Source: Oscheius tipulae (Eukaryota; Nematoda; Chromadorea; Rhabditida; Rhabditidae). From it: 64,000 nt of DNA. A program made the translations under genes and the position numbers. Location: the NCBI GenBank assembly GCA_037178975.1, contig JASJZH010000006.1, positions 5,518,001 through 5,582,000 of the forward strand, given 5' to 3'. Positions 1 through 10,483 of this stretch are shown piece by piece; the stretch's first letter is position 1, and each line of letters begins with the position of its first letter. The notes beneath the pieces were generated by a model. The model did no database searches. It worked only from the letters and a program-made list of their open reading frames with translations, and was not told the DNA's origin.

Positions 1-773
1 GATGGGGTCACACGCAGCGTTCTTTCTTGCCGCTACGCGGGTGGCTCGCGTCGCGGACTTCCCATTAAAAAGTAGACGCACCAACTCGTCCAACAGAGGC
101 ACAAGCCAGCCAACAGTACTTCGGAATGGTTGATAATGAGCATAATGGGAACTCAAATGTTTGAGGTACTACAATATGGATCTCTGGAGCCTAAGTACGA
201 CTGAGCTGTTACATGGGAACATTAAACCTAAAACTCCTGTAGTTGTTCCGGTACGAATGTCAAAAACTGTTCAAAAGATAGTTTACACTTAATACCAAAA
301 GATAGTATTCACAAATGATGCCTATCTTGTTTGAAACGAGTTTTGCTTTTAGTATTTCGCGAACATGCTGCATTTCCACGTTTGTAAGTATCACGATCAC
401 AATTAATGACGTTAAACCTGAGCTCAACACTACATGTCAACTAATCTGTTGTTTCAACTATGGCTGTTTCCTTGTAGGAAGATCATTTTACCGCAGAAGC
501 CCTCGACCGACGCAATACAACAATATCCATATTCTATGTTCGACTAAGCTCCGTTTGAACATGTTTTTCACGGCCAAAATGCAAAATTGTCGAAAGCGTG
601 TGTTTGTCATACGCCCGTTTGGTTTGTTCATTTGTCATTGATTGTATTCACTGGCGGATGCATTGCTAGCACCTCTTGTGGGATCATCAGATTGGCTAAA
701 GTGACTGTTTGCCCGTTTGTGGCTCTGCTTCGAAAATCGATCTGTTTCCCACTCACTCTTATCACCTACGGGA
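1..773. other. No gene recognised at left edge
   Basis: Short open frames occur on both strands, but none has a signal peptide, a domain or consistent splice sites that I can support. The last part should hold the 5' untranslated region and promoter of the EF-hand gene that starts at 774. I could not rule out an exon of a gene lying to the left of the window. Confidence 0.5.
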
Positions 774-1281
774 ATGCAACGTATCCCTCTGTTTCTGATC
801 GTTGTTTTGTTAGGCAAGTTTCATTACAAAAAGAGCTAACAATGAAATCTTTCTTCAGGAACCGTAGCGTCTCTAGATGAGAAACATTTTGCGGGTAATG
901 CTGAGATTCACGATCAGGAGTAAGTGTTAATTCTCTCTCTATGTCTGTTTAAAGACACGTCAAACAGCACATGGAAGACAAGATTGACGTGAGCAAAATG
1001 ACGGAGGAACAGACCAGATTCTATTACTTTTCTATGCATGATCTCAACAAGGACGGGCTTATTGACGGAATTGAAATTTTGAAGGCTTTGACGCACGATC
1101 ACGAGAACGATAAAGGTATGATTTCAATCAGGTTGATCCAACTGTTGTAGGCCCCGGCATTCCTTATGAGGACGAGGACAAGCTCATCACAATGATCGAG
1201 GCTGTTTTGACTGATCTCGACGCCAATGGAGACGGTCTCGTTGACTACGCGGAATACAGTCGAAAACACGCAAGTCAATAA
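774..1281 (+). CDS. MCFD2-like EF-hand secretory protein (paralogue 1)
   Basis: Spliced model of 130 residues from four exons (774-813, 859-919, 955-1115, 1151-1281), all in phase. It begins with a signal peptide (MQRIPLFLIVVLL) and has two EF-hand loops, DLNKDGLIDGIE and DANGDGLVDYAE. The stretch HDQEHVKQHMED followed by MTEEQTRFYYFSMHDLN matches the MCFD2 family, whose human member partners LMAN1/ERGIC-53 to export cargo from the ER. The first intron starts with GCAAGT, so it is a GC-AG intron; this is what ties the signal-peptide exon to the rest in phase. The family call is firm and the first exon is likely. A second member of the family lies on the other strand at 2918-3910. Confidence 0.8.
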
Positions 1282-1642
1282 ATTTATTGTTTTCCTGCTT
1301 TCGAATCATCGTCTAGCAGTTGAGCGATCGCGTTCCCTTCTTCTTTGGTCGGTATTTCGTCTAAACTTTTATAGGGTACGACTAGTGAATCACACCTATT
1401 CCCAGTATTTTACGGGTCCAGTCAATGTTTTTCCAACGCCCAGTAGTCACCAACCCAATGATGTTTCCGTCATCTACGGCCTCAGACGGAGCATCCTAAA
1501 CGTAGATAACAGTGTAATTTTTAAAATGGCAACCTTTTCGACAGGAAAACTGGCATAATCAGTTGTAGAACGTCCTGTGCTCTCAAACTCTTCAGCCCGC
1601 GAGCCGATTCCGGTGTGTGAGCTCTGCATTATATCAGCAATT

Positions 1643-2319
1643 CTAAACAGTAGACTCGGAGCTGAGAAGTATTTTTTTGGTACAGCGCATAAACTTGCCT
1701 GGAATGCTGTTGACAAGACGAGCAAAATTGCTAGCCCCATTTCTGAATAGGGCGGGGTCGTATTCAAAACGTATTTCCTCTTGCTTAGGCAGTCTGGAGG
1801 AAGGAGCTACAATGGAGTTTTAAATACAAACCTATCCTCGTTCCAAGATCCAACATAACTTGTCTGTGGAATTTCTTCCGCTTTATGCGCGGATTGATAC
1901 GCTTTGTTCAAATACGACTTCTCGCGTTCCCAGTCAATACCGTTGTTCATAACTGACGCTACGGTTTTGACCACCGACATCCATGGACTCTCTGATGGAG
2001 GATTCTCGGGGTTACGCTTGAAAACTTTTTGGTTTTTGAAACACACCTTGTTACCGCAATGAACGAATTAGATAATAGTTGCTGGTTATAATTTGAATAC
2101 AGAGGTACCGAATTTCCTAAACTGTAGAGCGGGACAGATTCTACTGACGGTATTGGTGGAACAGGGGCGGACATAACCGCATCTCCAGCTGGCAATAGCA
2201 TATTTAAAGACTGTGGAGGCTAAACTTTTTGTACTTGACCATAAGCAGTCTTCTACCCAGAATGGAATGTTGCAAGAAGACCATTGGACAACAGTGAAAA
2301 AGAGTAAGAAGTTGCGCAT
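1643..2319 (-). CDS. Unrecognised secreted protein
   Basis: Spliced minus-strand model starting at ATG 2319 with a clear signal peptide (MRNFLLFFTVVQWSSC). A short Pro/Ser-rich stretch with a repeated SVPLYS motif follows, then a charged region with SVVKTVASVMNNGIDWERE and a tail rich in Asn, Phe and Arg. Introns of 46, 38 and about 25-35 nt join the frames; the shortest of these is at the lower limit for nematodes. The 3' end is uncertain: reading on gives a stop at 1643-1645, while a possible GC-AG intron (GCAAGT donor) would give a stop at 1629-1631. I recognise no domain. It lies between the two MCFD2-like genes and may be nematode-specific. Confidence 0.5.
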
Positions 2320-2917
2320 GGACACTGTGGTCAATTGAAAACACTTGTGTCGTCGACCACTTCATGCACACGACTTTTCGATGACCTCTCCTCACGGATA
2401 TTTTGACTACTTTGTAACTTTCCTTGGGGACCGCAATAATTGAAACCTGCAGCTCAGATTCAACGTCACTAATTGGGATCGTGGTATTTACAAACGTGGA
2501 AATGCAGGCAAAATGCTAAAAGCAAAGCTCTTTTCACACAGGATAGGCTCCATTTGTGAATACTATCTTTTAGTTGCTCTTAGGTACTTGCGTTGAAATG
2601 TCTTTACGAAAGAATAGAAAGTGAAAATTTTATTGATAGTGAAAATGGAGAAGAGAAATGACCCAACGGAGAGGAAGTATCACAATACTATGCTTTTTTG
2701 ACGAATATTATGATTGAAATGGTAATATGCCATAATGGAAAAAACGTAAGTATGCGGATAGCAGCCAGAGAAAGTATTGAAAACCTCAAGAGGTTGTCTC
2801 GAGTTACAGAAATCGAGGACAACAGCACCTGACACACTGGATAATGAGGAGGAATTATGCCCAGAACCCAGATCGTAGAAATAAATAGGTCTAATGCTAG
2901 AAAGTCTGAAGCTTTTT
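2320..2917. other. Intergenic, nothing recognised
   Basis: AT-rich sequence between the start of the secreted-protein gene and the 3' end of the second MCFD2-like gene, both on the minus strand. I see no exon with splice support. Confidence 0.5.
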
Positions 2918-3910
2918 CTACTGCCTAGTTTGAGCGTTCTGCATGTTCTGTTGGTGGTTGCGGGCCTGGTCCTCTCTCATCTTTTGGGCCTTCAAGAACT
3001 CCCCGTAATCAATGTAGCCGTCTCCGTTGAAGTCATCGTCACTGAAAAAAAAACTAGGGAAATAAAAAGCAGCTATATTACCGAAGGATGGAATCTATCA
3101 TGGTCTCGAGTTCGACTTCACTAGGGAGAGGAGGGGGCTGGTTCTGCCCTTGATGTTGAGGTCCAGGATTTTCTGAAAAGCACGTTGATTAAAAAAAGCC
3201 CCTTGTTTGTAGATATCATAAAACTGATATCTCAGTCAGGGATGCTTGATCGGAGCCATTCTTCTTTTATTGCCTGCACACACAGACATTCTCATACGAG
3301 CAATCTATCTCTCTCACTTCTGCACCCATTTATTAGACCTTTTTTTCACACTTCTTTATGTTGAAACTTTTTTTTTTTAACCAAACACATTTATTTGGAC
3401 ACCTGAATCTGCCGTGCTATGTATTGTTTTCCGCCAATGCCACTTTTTCCAAAAGCAACAAATTTTTGGTTGTTTTTCAACGAATTTAAAAGGAAAACAG
3501 AAAAAAAATCTTACCAGAATGGAAGTGGGTAATGGCCTTGATGAGCTCGATTCCGTCCAGTTTTCCGTTTTTATCCAGATCGTGCATGTTGAAGTAATGG
3601 AACTGCAACTGTTCTGGGGTCATGTTTGCAGTAGGATCGACTTTTCCATCAAGATGTTCCTTTATGTGGCTAGATAATGCAAATTACTGGAACCTACTAC
3701 AAATACTTACTGTTCATCTTTTGCCTGCTCGCCTCCGAAGTGATTCGCAGCTGCGGGAACTTGCTGCGCGGGTGGAGGCTGCTGGTGACCCTAAAACGAA
3801 AGTTTCGTATAAATTGAATGCGCAATTACCTGCTGCTGTTGTCCACCGGGGAAAGAGGCTTGCTGATGGGCACTCGCCACAGCAACTAGGAGACCCAAGT
3901 ACACTAACAT
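2918..3910 (-). CDS. MCFD2-like EF-hand secretory protein (paralogue 2)
   Basis: Minus-strand spliced gene. The signal peptide ([14 protein letters not shown]) is followed by a Gln/Pro/His-rich linker. The conserved MCFD2 block comes next: [20 protein letters not shown], then [19 protein letters not shown] (first EF loop), then AITHFH. The last exons contain [20 protein letters not shown], which gives the second EF loop and matches the [22 protein letters not shown] region I know from vertebrate MCFD2. Frames join in phase across five short GT-AG introns. It is closer to the vertebrate protein than paralogue 1 is, apart from the Gln-rich insert. The expected role is a calcium-dependent cargo adaptor in ER-to-Golgi transport with a LMAN1-type lectin; that role comes from the family. 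Confidence 0.88.
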
Positions 3911-4392
3911 CTGGAAATTTTTTATTCAAAATGATGTTGAAAAATGGAAATAGTTTGAAAACAGGAAGTTTGTTGACCCAGCCAGTGCATTAATAGCGAG
4001 AACACAATGGAAAAGCCGAGGTACGCAAAGTAGCGTCAACTCTACAGTACATGGGAACGACGTGTTACACGTAAATACGGTATCAAGACGGAAAACACTG
4101 GGGATGATTTTAAACGTTCTTTATTCATATTTTAACGAAAAAAGGATTTTTTTTTAATCGATATAATGTAAGCGCTTCTCTAGATTTGATTGGGTGCAGA
4201 AAACAATAATCTACTTCTCAGTTTTGCCGACGCACATTTGCGGCGTGTTTTCGATGCGAAAGACGCCGCACTTCCATGCCTTTTTATTCCATCTTTGGTG
4301 CACCTAGTATTTGTTGTTATTCCATCTTTTAAGGCAACTTTTGTGTTTCCCCCATTTTGTGAAGTGACTTACTTTAATTTTAGAAAATTGGG
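3911..4392. other. Divergent promoter interval
   Basis: About 480 bp between the start codons of the MCFD2-like gene (minus) and hrd1/sel-11 (plus), so it probably carries both promoters. I see T-rich tracts but no specific element I can name. Confidence 0.5.
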
Positions 4393-6983
4393 ATGCAAAT
4401 AACAGCAAAGCTGGTGGTAGGGCTGTCCCTCATCGCTACAGCTGCAACTGTTGCCAATGCTCTCATTCTACACAAGCAGTTTTTCCCATCTATGTTGTAC
4501 ATAACGAAGTCAAACGCTAGTATGGCGGTAAGCTATCTTCTTTTTTAAAGCAAATATTGCTGCTTCAGGTTATATATTTCCAAGTTATCATGATTGTATT
4601 TATCATTTTCCAATTGCTCAAACGTCTTTTCTTCGGAGATCTACGAGCAGCAGAAACGGAGGTTAGATCTTTGACTTCATTGCTTATAAAATCTTTCAGC
4701 ACGTATCAGAACGAGCTTGGCATGCGGTTCTGGAGACATGCTTGGCGTTCACCGTGTTCCGAGACGACTTTTCTCCAATGTTCGTCATGCAATTCGTCAT
4801 GCTACTCTTCATCAAGGTTGGGTATCTGTAAGGTTGCATCTTAAATCGGTAGTGTAGTGTTTCCACTGGCTTGCCGATGATCGAGTGGACGTTATGGAGC
4901 GAAGTCCCTTGATCACTCTCAAATTCCACATCAGAATGTTGGCAGTGATCGGAGCCATGGCCGCCTTCGACTCGTATTTTGTCTCAAATGCCTACTTCAG
5001 TATTGTCTCGAAGGGTGCCAGCTCCCAAATAGTCTTTGGATTCGAGTAAGACTAATTTCCTTTGATTTTTATTTTTTTATATTCAGATACGCCATTCTGA
5101 TCACTATGGTATTACACGTTGCCATCAAATACATTCTCCACATGCACGATCTTCGTACTGCTCAGAACTGGGAAGCTAAGGCCGTTTATCTTCTCTACGC
5201 CGAGTTGGTTATGAGTAAGTTAAATATCTTTTGTTTTCCAAAAGTGTTTTCAGATGCTGCCCGTTGTATTCTTTATGGAATGTTTGCCTTGATTATGATG
5301 CGGCTGCACACATTCCCACTCTTCTCTATTCGGCCCTTCTACTTATCCATCAGGTATCAATTTTATTTCAACGTACAACTGCCTCAGGGCCCTGCACAAG
5401 GCTTTCAACGATGTAATTCTCTCTCGACGCGCCATTGCTGCAATGAACACGTAAGTAGCTTTTAAAAGAAAACTAGCGTTATGGGTGGATGGGTTGACGG
5501 CCGAACGCGTTTTCAAAACAGGTCCCGCGACGAACATTACTCAATTCGCATTTTTTGGTGCTTTACACACATTTTTTTGACTTCTGAGTGAGTTTAATCG
5601 ACTCCGCGTCGAAAACTATCCCAGAAACGCCGTCTTCGACGTCAAAAAAGATTAGAAAAATGTAGAAAATGAGAGTAAGGGGAGAAGAACCGCATTTCCT
5701 CAATTTTCTATATTCTTCTGGTCTTATTGGCTTCGCGCTTTAGGCAATATCGTTGCTGGACCCGATTCGAAAACACGTTCGGCCGTCCCCCCATAATGAC
5801 TGTCTCTTTAATAATGAGTTCATTTTCTCGTTTTAAGAATGTTCCCGGTAGTCAGTGAAGCAGAGCTGGCTAACATGGATTCTACCTGTATTATTTGCCG
5901 TGAAGAAATGACCGCAGATTCGCAGCCTAAGCGTCTACCTTGTAGCCACGTGTTCCACGCTCACTGTCTTCGTAGTTGGTTCCAGAGACAGCAAACATGC
6001 CCAACTTGCCGTACAGATATTCTTGGTATGTTCTTCCAACCTTTTGTTCCAAATAATTGTTTTAGCCATCCGTCCAAATCGTGATCAGGGTGCACAGCAG
6101 CAAGGCGGTGCTCAGCCCCAACCGTTCATACCTCTTGCCCATCCCTTTGTATTCCAAATGCCTCCTCAACAGCAAGGTGATCAGCCACCGGTAAAATATG
6201 TTTGCACTAGTTTTTTAATTTTATTCTACAGCAACCAGATCAGCCTAACGCCGAGATCCCAGATATGAATATGTTCGCTGCTCAATTCAACATACCTCAG
6301 GAAAATCAAATGTTTCCTCAAGGATTTCCAGTGGTTAGCTCCATCTTCAACTTGTTTCTTACTTTTAGTTTTAGCCTCCATTCGGGCTTGTTCCACCAAT
6401 GCCTCCTCCTATGCCAGCAATCAGCATTCCTGAACCTCCTGTTTTGAATGGTCTTTCCGATGAAGAGCTTCGTCGCATTGAAGGCGATTCTCGGGAAGCC
6501 GTTCTCCACAGGATTCATCTGCTTCGGGACATTGCAACTCTTATGGATGCAGCTGATATCATGATGCAGCAGTATATGAACGCTGTCAAGTAAGACCTTA
6601 TTTAGACAGTTTTTCAAACTGTTCATTTAGCACAACGACGACAAATGTTCAACCTACTACAACACCCGCTCCTCAAACATCCAACGATCGTGAAGCTTCG
6701 AGCACCGTTGAGGCTACTGAAATTGGCTCGCCAGTACGGCAGTTCGAAGCCACTACGAGGCATAATACTCTATGTCAAACAGGATCAAACTAATTTCAGT
6801 GCAATTGACAGCGAAGAAGAACAGCAACCATCATCCTCTCGCTCGATGTTTGGACCAAATAAGGACACAACAACACCTGTTGCCGACGCAACCGCATCTG
6901 CGCCAGAAACTGTCGAAGGATCAGAGACGGCTGATGAGATCCGGCAGCGGAGACTGCTGCGCTTTGAAAATACTGATCAATAA
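4393..6983 (+). CDS. sel-11: HRD1/synoviolin ERAD ubiquitin ligase (SEL-11)
   Basis: Thirteen exons join in phase to 588 residues. The multi-span N-terminus has the HRD1 signatures AETEHVSERAWHAVLETCLA, FRDDFSP, CFHWLADDRVD, FGFEYAILITMVLH and HTFPLFSIRPFYLSIR. The RING-H2 finger (about residues 288-330) reads CIICREEM, then CSHVFHAHCLRSWFQRQQTC, then PTCR, with the expected Cys and His ligands. A Pro/Gln-rich region, a conserved helix (LSDEELRRIEGDSREAVLHR) and an acidic tail ending EIRQRRLLRFENTDQ follow. HRD1 is the ER-membrane E3 ligase and retrotranslocation channel of ER-associated degradation. Its partner SEL-1 is encoded at 26415-28952. The intron at 5451-5837 is unusually long because it holds a MITE. 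The last intron appears to use a GC donor (after 6759). Confidence 0.95.
5482..5793. mobile_element. Mariner-type MITE in a sel-11 intron
   Basis: A 312-bp non-coding insert with terminal inverted repeats. The left end (from 5482) and the reverse complement of the right end (to 5793) both begin TGGG and share GACGGCCGAACG followed by GTTTTC and then GGTCC, over about 45 bp with a few gaps and mismatches. Both ends abut the dinucleotide TA (5480-5481 and 5794-5795), the target duplication expected of Tc1/mariner elements. No transposase frame is present. It lies wholly within the intron between the last membrane exon and the RING exon, and the exon junctions still match the family. Confidence 0.78.
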
Positions 6984-8689
6984 GGAGATACCGGGTTAAA
7001 ATCAATGTTCTGCCTTGTATTTATTGTAATTTATTGAAATGATAAGTGTTTTTGAGATGCTTGTGAAAAGCGACGAAGTGAAGCTGAGTTAGGTGCATAA
7101 GCGAACTAGTGGCACATCCATTGCCGGCCTGGAATGTGCCAAAACTTTGTTGAACGCGCTTTGAAACTATTCCAGACCTGCGCTGGCTTGAACCGGCAAA
7201 TTTGGTGCAGTGAGGTGCAAAGCTTGATTAAACGCCATCTCCTTACCAACAGTTGGCTGTGATACGATTCAAAATACGAATCACGAGTTAACTGTCAGGG
7301 AGGATCAGGCGAGTCTTGCTGGTACTGGGTCAGGCTAAGAAGGCTCAATGTCGCTCGAGGTCGAGAGGCAGCTGCGCCAGATGGCAGGGACTGGTGTGGA
7401 CGGCTGTCGTACAGTCGAATGAGTTAGAAGGTCCCGCCCATTTGCACACCATCTGAAGAAGGGGTGGAGCCTGAATACATATATTAATTGGAGTTGCTTC
7501 AATAGCTGAATAGAAGATTACTGCCTCCCAGATAAGTATCCGGTACCCTCATGAAGAAATTAATGAAGACGACTCTTATTCCGGATATGGAATGCCATAC
7601 AAGTATCCGGACATCAACTGCCATACAATTTCAGATTTCGTTAGATTACGAGGGATTTGTTGTTAAAATAGAACAAAGAGTACCCTAGAAGTGGACGTGG
7701 AGATGACTATGCACGCATATCTTAAGTAGCAAAGTCAGACAAAGGCCATCTAAGGCTTGTATCGCAACCGGGTGTAAATTATCCCCCGCTGTGCACCTTA
7801 GACACACCTGGGGTGAAAGAGAACCACTTTCCGTCGGAAAACTAAAGCTTGCACAGTTTCAACAGGCTGTACAGGTGGTCAGATTGGATCAAAGTGCCTG
7901 GAAAATACACATTTCTTTGTCCTAGAAGATTCAATTTTCAAATTAAGCGAACAAAGCTACTCTCGAAAAATTACAGGTCTCGGGTACGTTAGGAGGAGCC
8001 TCTGTTCTAATCCGTCCCGCTCAATGGTACCTCAAAAGAGAGGGAGATGGAAGGTCAGGCCAACCAGATGTCGCATCATTTGGCTCGGGCGTTACTACTA
8101 GATTTGGAAGGCAGGTGGCTCGGTCGCAAGGCTCATCGTTGTACGCCTTTGTCAAGGCCGAAAGAACATCTGGCGGCATTGAGACTTGTTTACGGAACAT
8201 GGAGACAGAGACTGAGTAGCGCTCGCAGAACATGAGTCAAAACAAGGCGTCATAAAAAGGTTGCCGCGGGGAACAGAAAGGAATAAGAGTGACATCACTT
8301 GTTCATTCGAATAGTGGAAAAGAGCAGCGTGACCTTGTCGTCTTGTTACTAGCGCGCTAGTAACGTGCGAGTAGCAAGACGCTAGGGCTTTCCGGAAATA
8401 TGGGGTTCCTTCGAATAGACTTTACAAAAATTTGTATGTCCCACTTATTATCTTACACAATCGTAAAGTTCTAAATATTTGAAACTAATAGGAAAAATTG
8501 GCCAATTTTCATGCTTGAATTTCCCCTGAAGTGAATCATTTAGTAACATAGCCGACACGCCGATCGCATCCTTGAACTCGCAGCCCCCGAAGCGGGTCAT
8601 TCCACCTGCGACAGATCTCCTCCACAGAACCATCGATTGCTTGACTCTTCTGACCACAATATAATTTTGGTCGGACTATTGGACATGAG
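6984..8689. other. Long intergenic stretch
   Basis: No exon found in 1.7 kb. It contains an imperfect hairpin (7111-7140, arms GGCACAT/ATGTGCC around GCCGGC), short direct repeats (TATCCGG and GCCATACA near 7535-7612) and a perfect palindrome near 8346. Open frames at 8021-8235 on both strands mirror each other and look fortuitous. The 3' end of sel-11 and the promoter of the acyltransferase lie at its edges. Confidence 0.5.
8346..8363. repeat. Perfect 18-bp palindrome
   Basis: TTACTAGCGCGCTAGTAA is its own reverse complement. It lies between CGTCTTG upstream and CAAGACG a few bases downstream, so an interrupted outer stem is also possible. No function is assigned. Confidence 0.6.
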
Positions 8690-10159
8690 ATGAGGATCAT
8701 CAGCTTTTTACGTCCTCTTCTTGGCTGGACGTTTGGATTGACCATTCTGCTGACATCACTCTTTGGCAACTACATAATCACCCTATTTCTATTCCTCATC
8801 TTCCTCGGTTACCACAAACAATGGCGACACCAGATGGACCGAGCAATTAGCTTCTGGATGTGTATCCCGATGGTGAGACAGGTTTATTGGGACAAAACAG
8901 ATGTACTTTAAGGGGTTCTTGGAGGTCATTTTCGGAATGACTGTCAAAGTTAGTGGAGATGATATTGATGTGGAGGAGCCGGCTCTCATAATTATGAACC
9001 ATCGCACACGGTAATTACTAGCTAATATATTTAAAGAATGTTTGTAGGTTGGACTGGATGTACATTTGGTCAATGCTGTATCAGATCAATCCATGGCTGA
9101 TCACAACCAACAAAATTTCATTGAAAGCCCAACTAAAAAATCTTCCTGGAGCCGGTATTGTATTTTACTTGTATTTTCAAATTTCTTATAGGATTTGGAA
9201 TGGCTGCAGCTCAGTTTGTCTTTCTTGAAAGGAACATGGAAAAGGACAAGGAGTCGTTTGACTACGCCATCGACTACTACAAAGGAACCGGCAAATCCTA
9301 CCAAGTGCTGTACTGCTCGTGTCTAGAAATATACTGGTTGTCCATTTCAGTTGCTTCTCTTTCCCGAAGGAACAGACAAATCTCCATGGACTACAACAAA
9401 AAGTCAAGAGTACGCTAAGCGAAACGGACTCCAGGAGCTGAAACATCTGCTCTATCCGAGGACTAGTGGATTCTATCACTTAGTATCCAAGATGAGAAAA
9501 GGTACGAGAAGATCTTATAGCTTCCAATATCTGAGATTCAGCCAATTACATCAAGTACATCTACGACATAACAATTGCTTATCCTTACAATACAGTGCAA
9601 TCAGAAGTCGAATTGGTCACAAGGGGAAAGTGTCCAAGAGCTGTCCACTTCTATGTAAAAAAGATACCGATCGAGGAAGTTCCTTTAGATGAAATCGAGT
9701 CTGGAAACTGGCTGAACCGGTGTTCCGTTCATATTGACAAGTAATAAACGACTTTTTAGATTATGGATGGAAAAGGAGCAACAATTGGAGACTTTTTATT
9801 GTGAGCCAACTGGCATCAATCGAAGATTCCCTATGAAAAAAGGAGATAGACACTGGTCAAATGTGACCTTTTTTCTTTTCAACAAAATGCCATATTTAGG
9901 AGAAAGAGCCACCGATGAAGAAGTTCGTGAAGCAGTTTTGCTTCTGGTTCTGGTTGTTCGTCATCACAGTTTGCAGCTATCATATCTTCTTCATTTGGAC
10001 TCTTCAGGTAAAAGAACTTTACTAATTGCGATATCTCGTTTTTAGTACGGTTTTATCTACTTTTTCATAACCAGCGGGTTGCTTTACTGCCTCTACGGAG
10101 GAATTGACAAGTTCGTCTACCTCAAGTGGAAACAGTCTACAAAAGACAGTACCGTCTAG
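8690..10159 (+). CDS. LCLAT1/AGPAT-like membrane acyltransferase
   Basis: Spliced gene beginning MRIISFLRPLLGWTFG, followed by hydrophobic segments. The PlsC acyltransferase motif I reads MNHRTRLDWMYIW (NH-x4-D), and the motif with FPEGTDKS (the FPEGT box) follows after the next introns. Later exons give YIKYIYDITIAYPYN, FYVKKIPIEEVP and RLWMEKEQQL, all in the order seen in lysocardiolipin/1-acylglycerol-3-phosphate acyltransferases of the nematode acl-8/9/10 type. C-terminal hydrophobic exons end in KDSTV. The enzyme would transfer an acyl chain from acyl-CoA to a lysophospholipid in the ER membrane. A poly(A) signal AATAAA follows at 10169-10174. The family is firm; the precise substrate is inferred. 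Confidence 0.88.
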
Positions 10160-10483
10160 TGTGATATAAATAAAAGATTTTGATGATTAGGTGTTCGTCC
10201 GTGCCATCACTCCCACTCGTGTGTACTCAAATCCCAGTTGAGAGCGACCGAAAATCCGACCGCTCTTCACCTGAACAAATAGGATTATCAGTGCCGACTT
10301 GTATATCCCTCTTCTTCCTCATAAACGTCATGCTGTTTTTGTAACCTTGATTAGTGTCTTACACGTTACAAACTTTTTAATATACGAGTAATGAGCATCA
10401 CCCTGCTTCAAAGAGCATCTGTTAACACGACGAGTCATAAACGTGTTTTCAACTGCCCTGCTTGTAGCCACAGCTAGCATCTG
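10160..10483. other. Short intergenic interval
   Basis: 3' end of the acyltransferase gene (AATAAA at 10169) and the presumed 5' region of the GST-like gene. Nothing else is recognised. Confidence 0.5.

Noticed and set aside
8021-8235. Overlapping 60-70 codon frames on both strands
   Set aside because: They mirror each other, have no splice partners and no recognisable motif.
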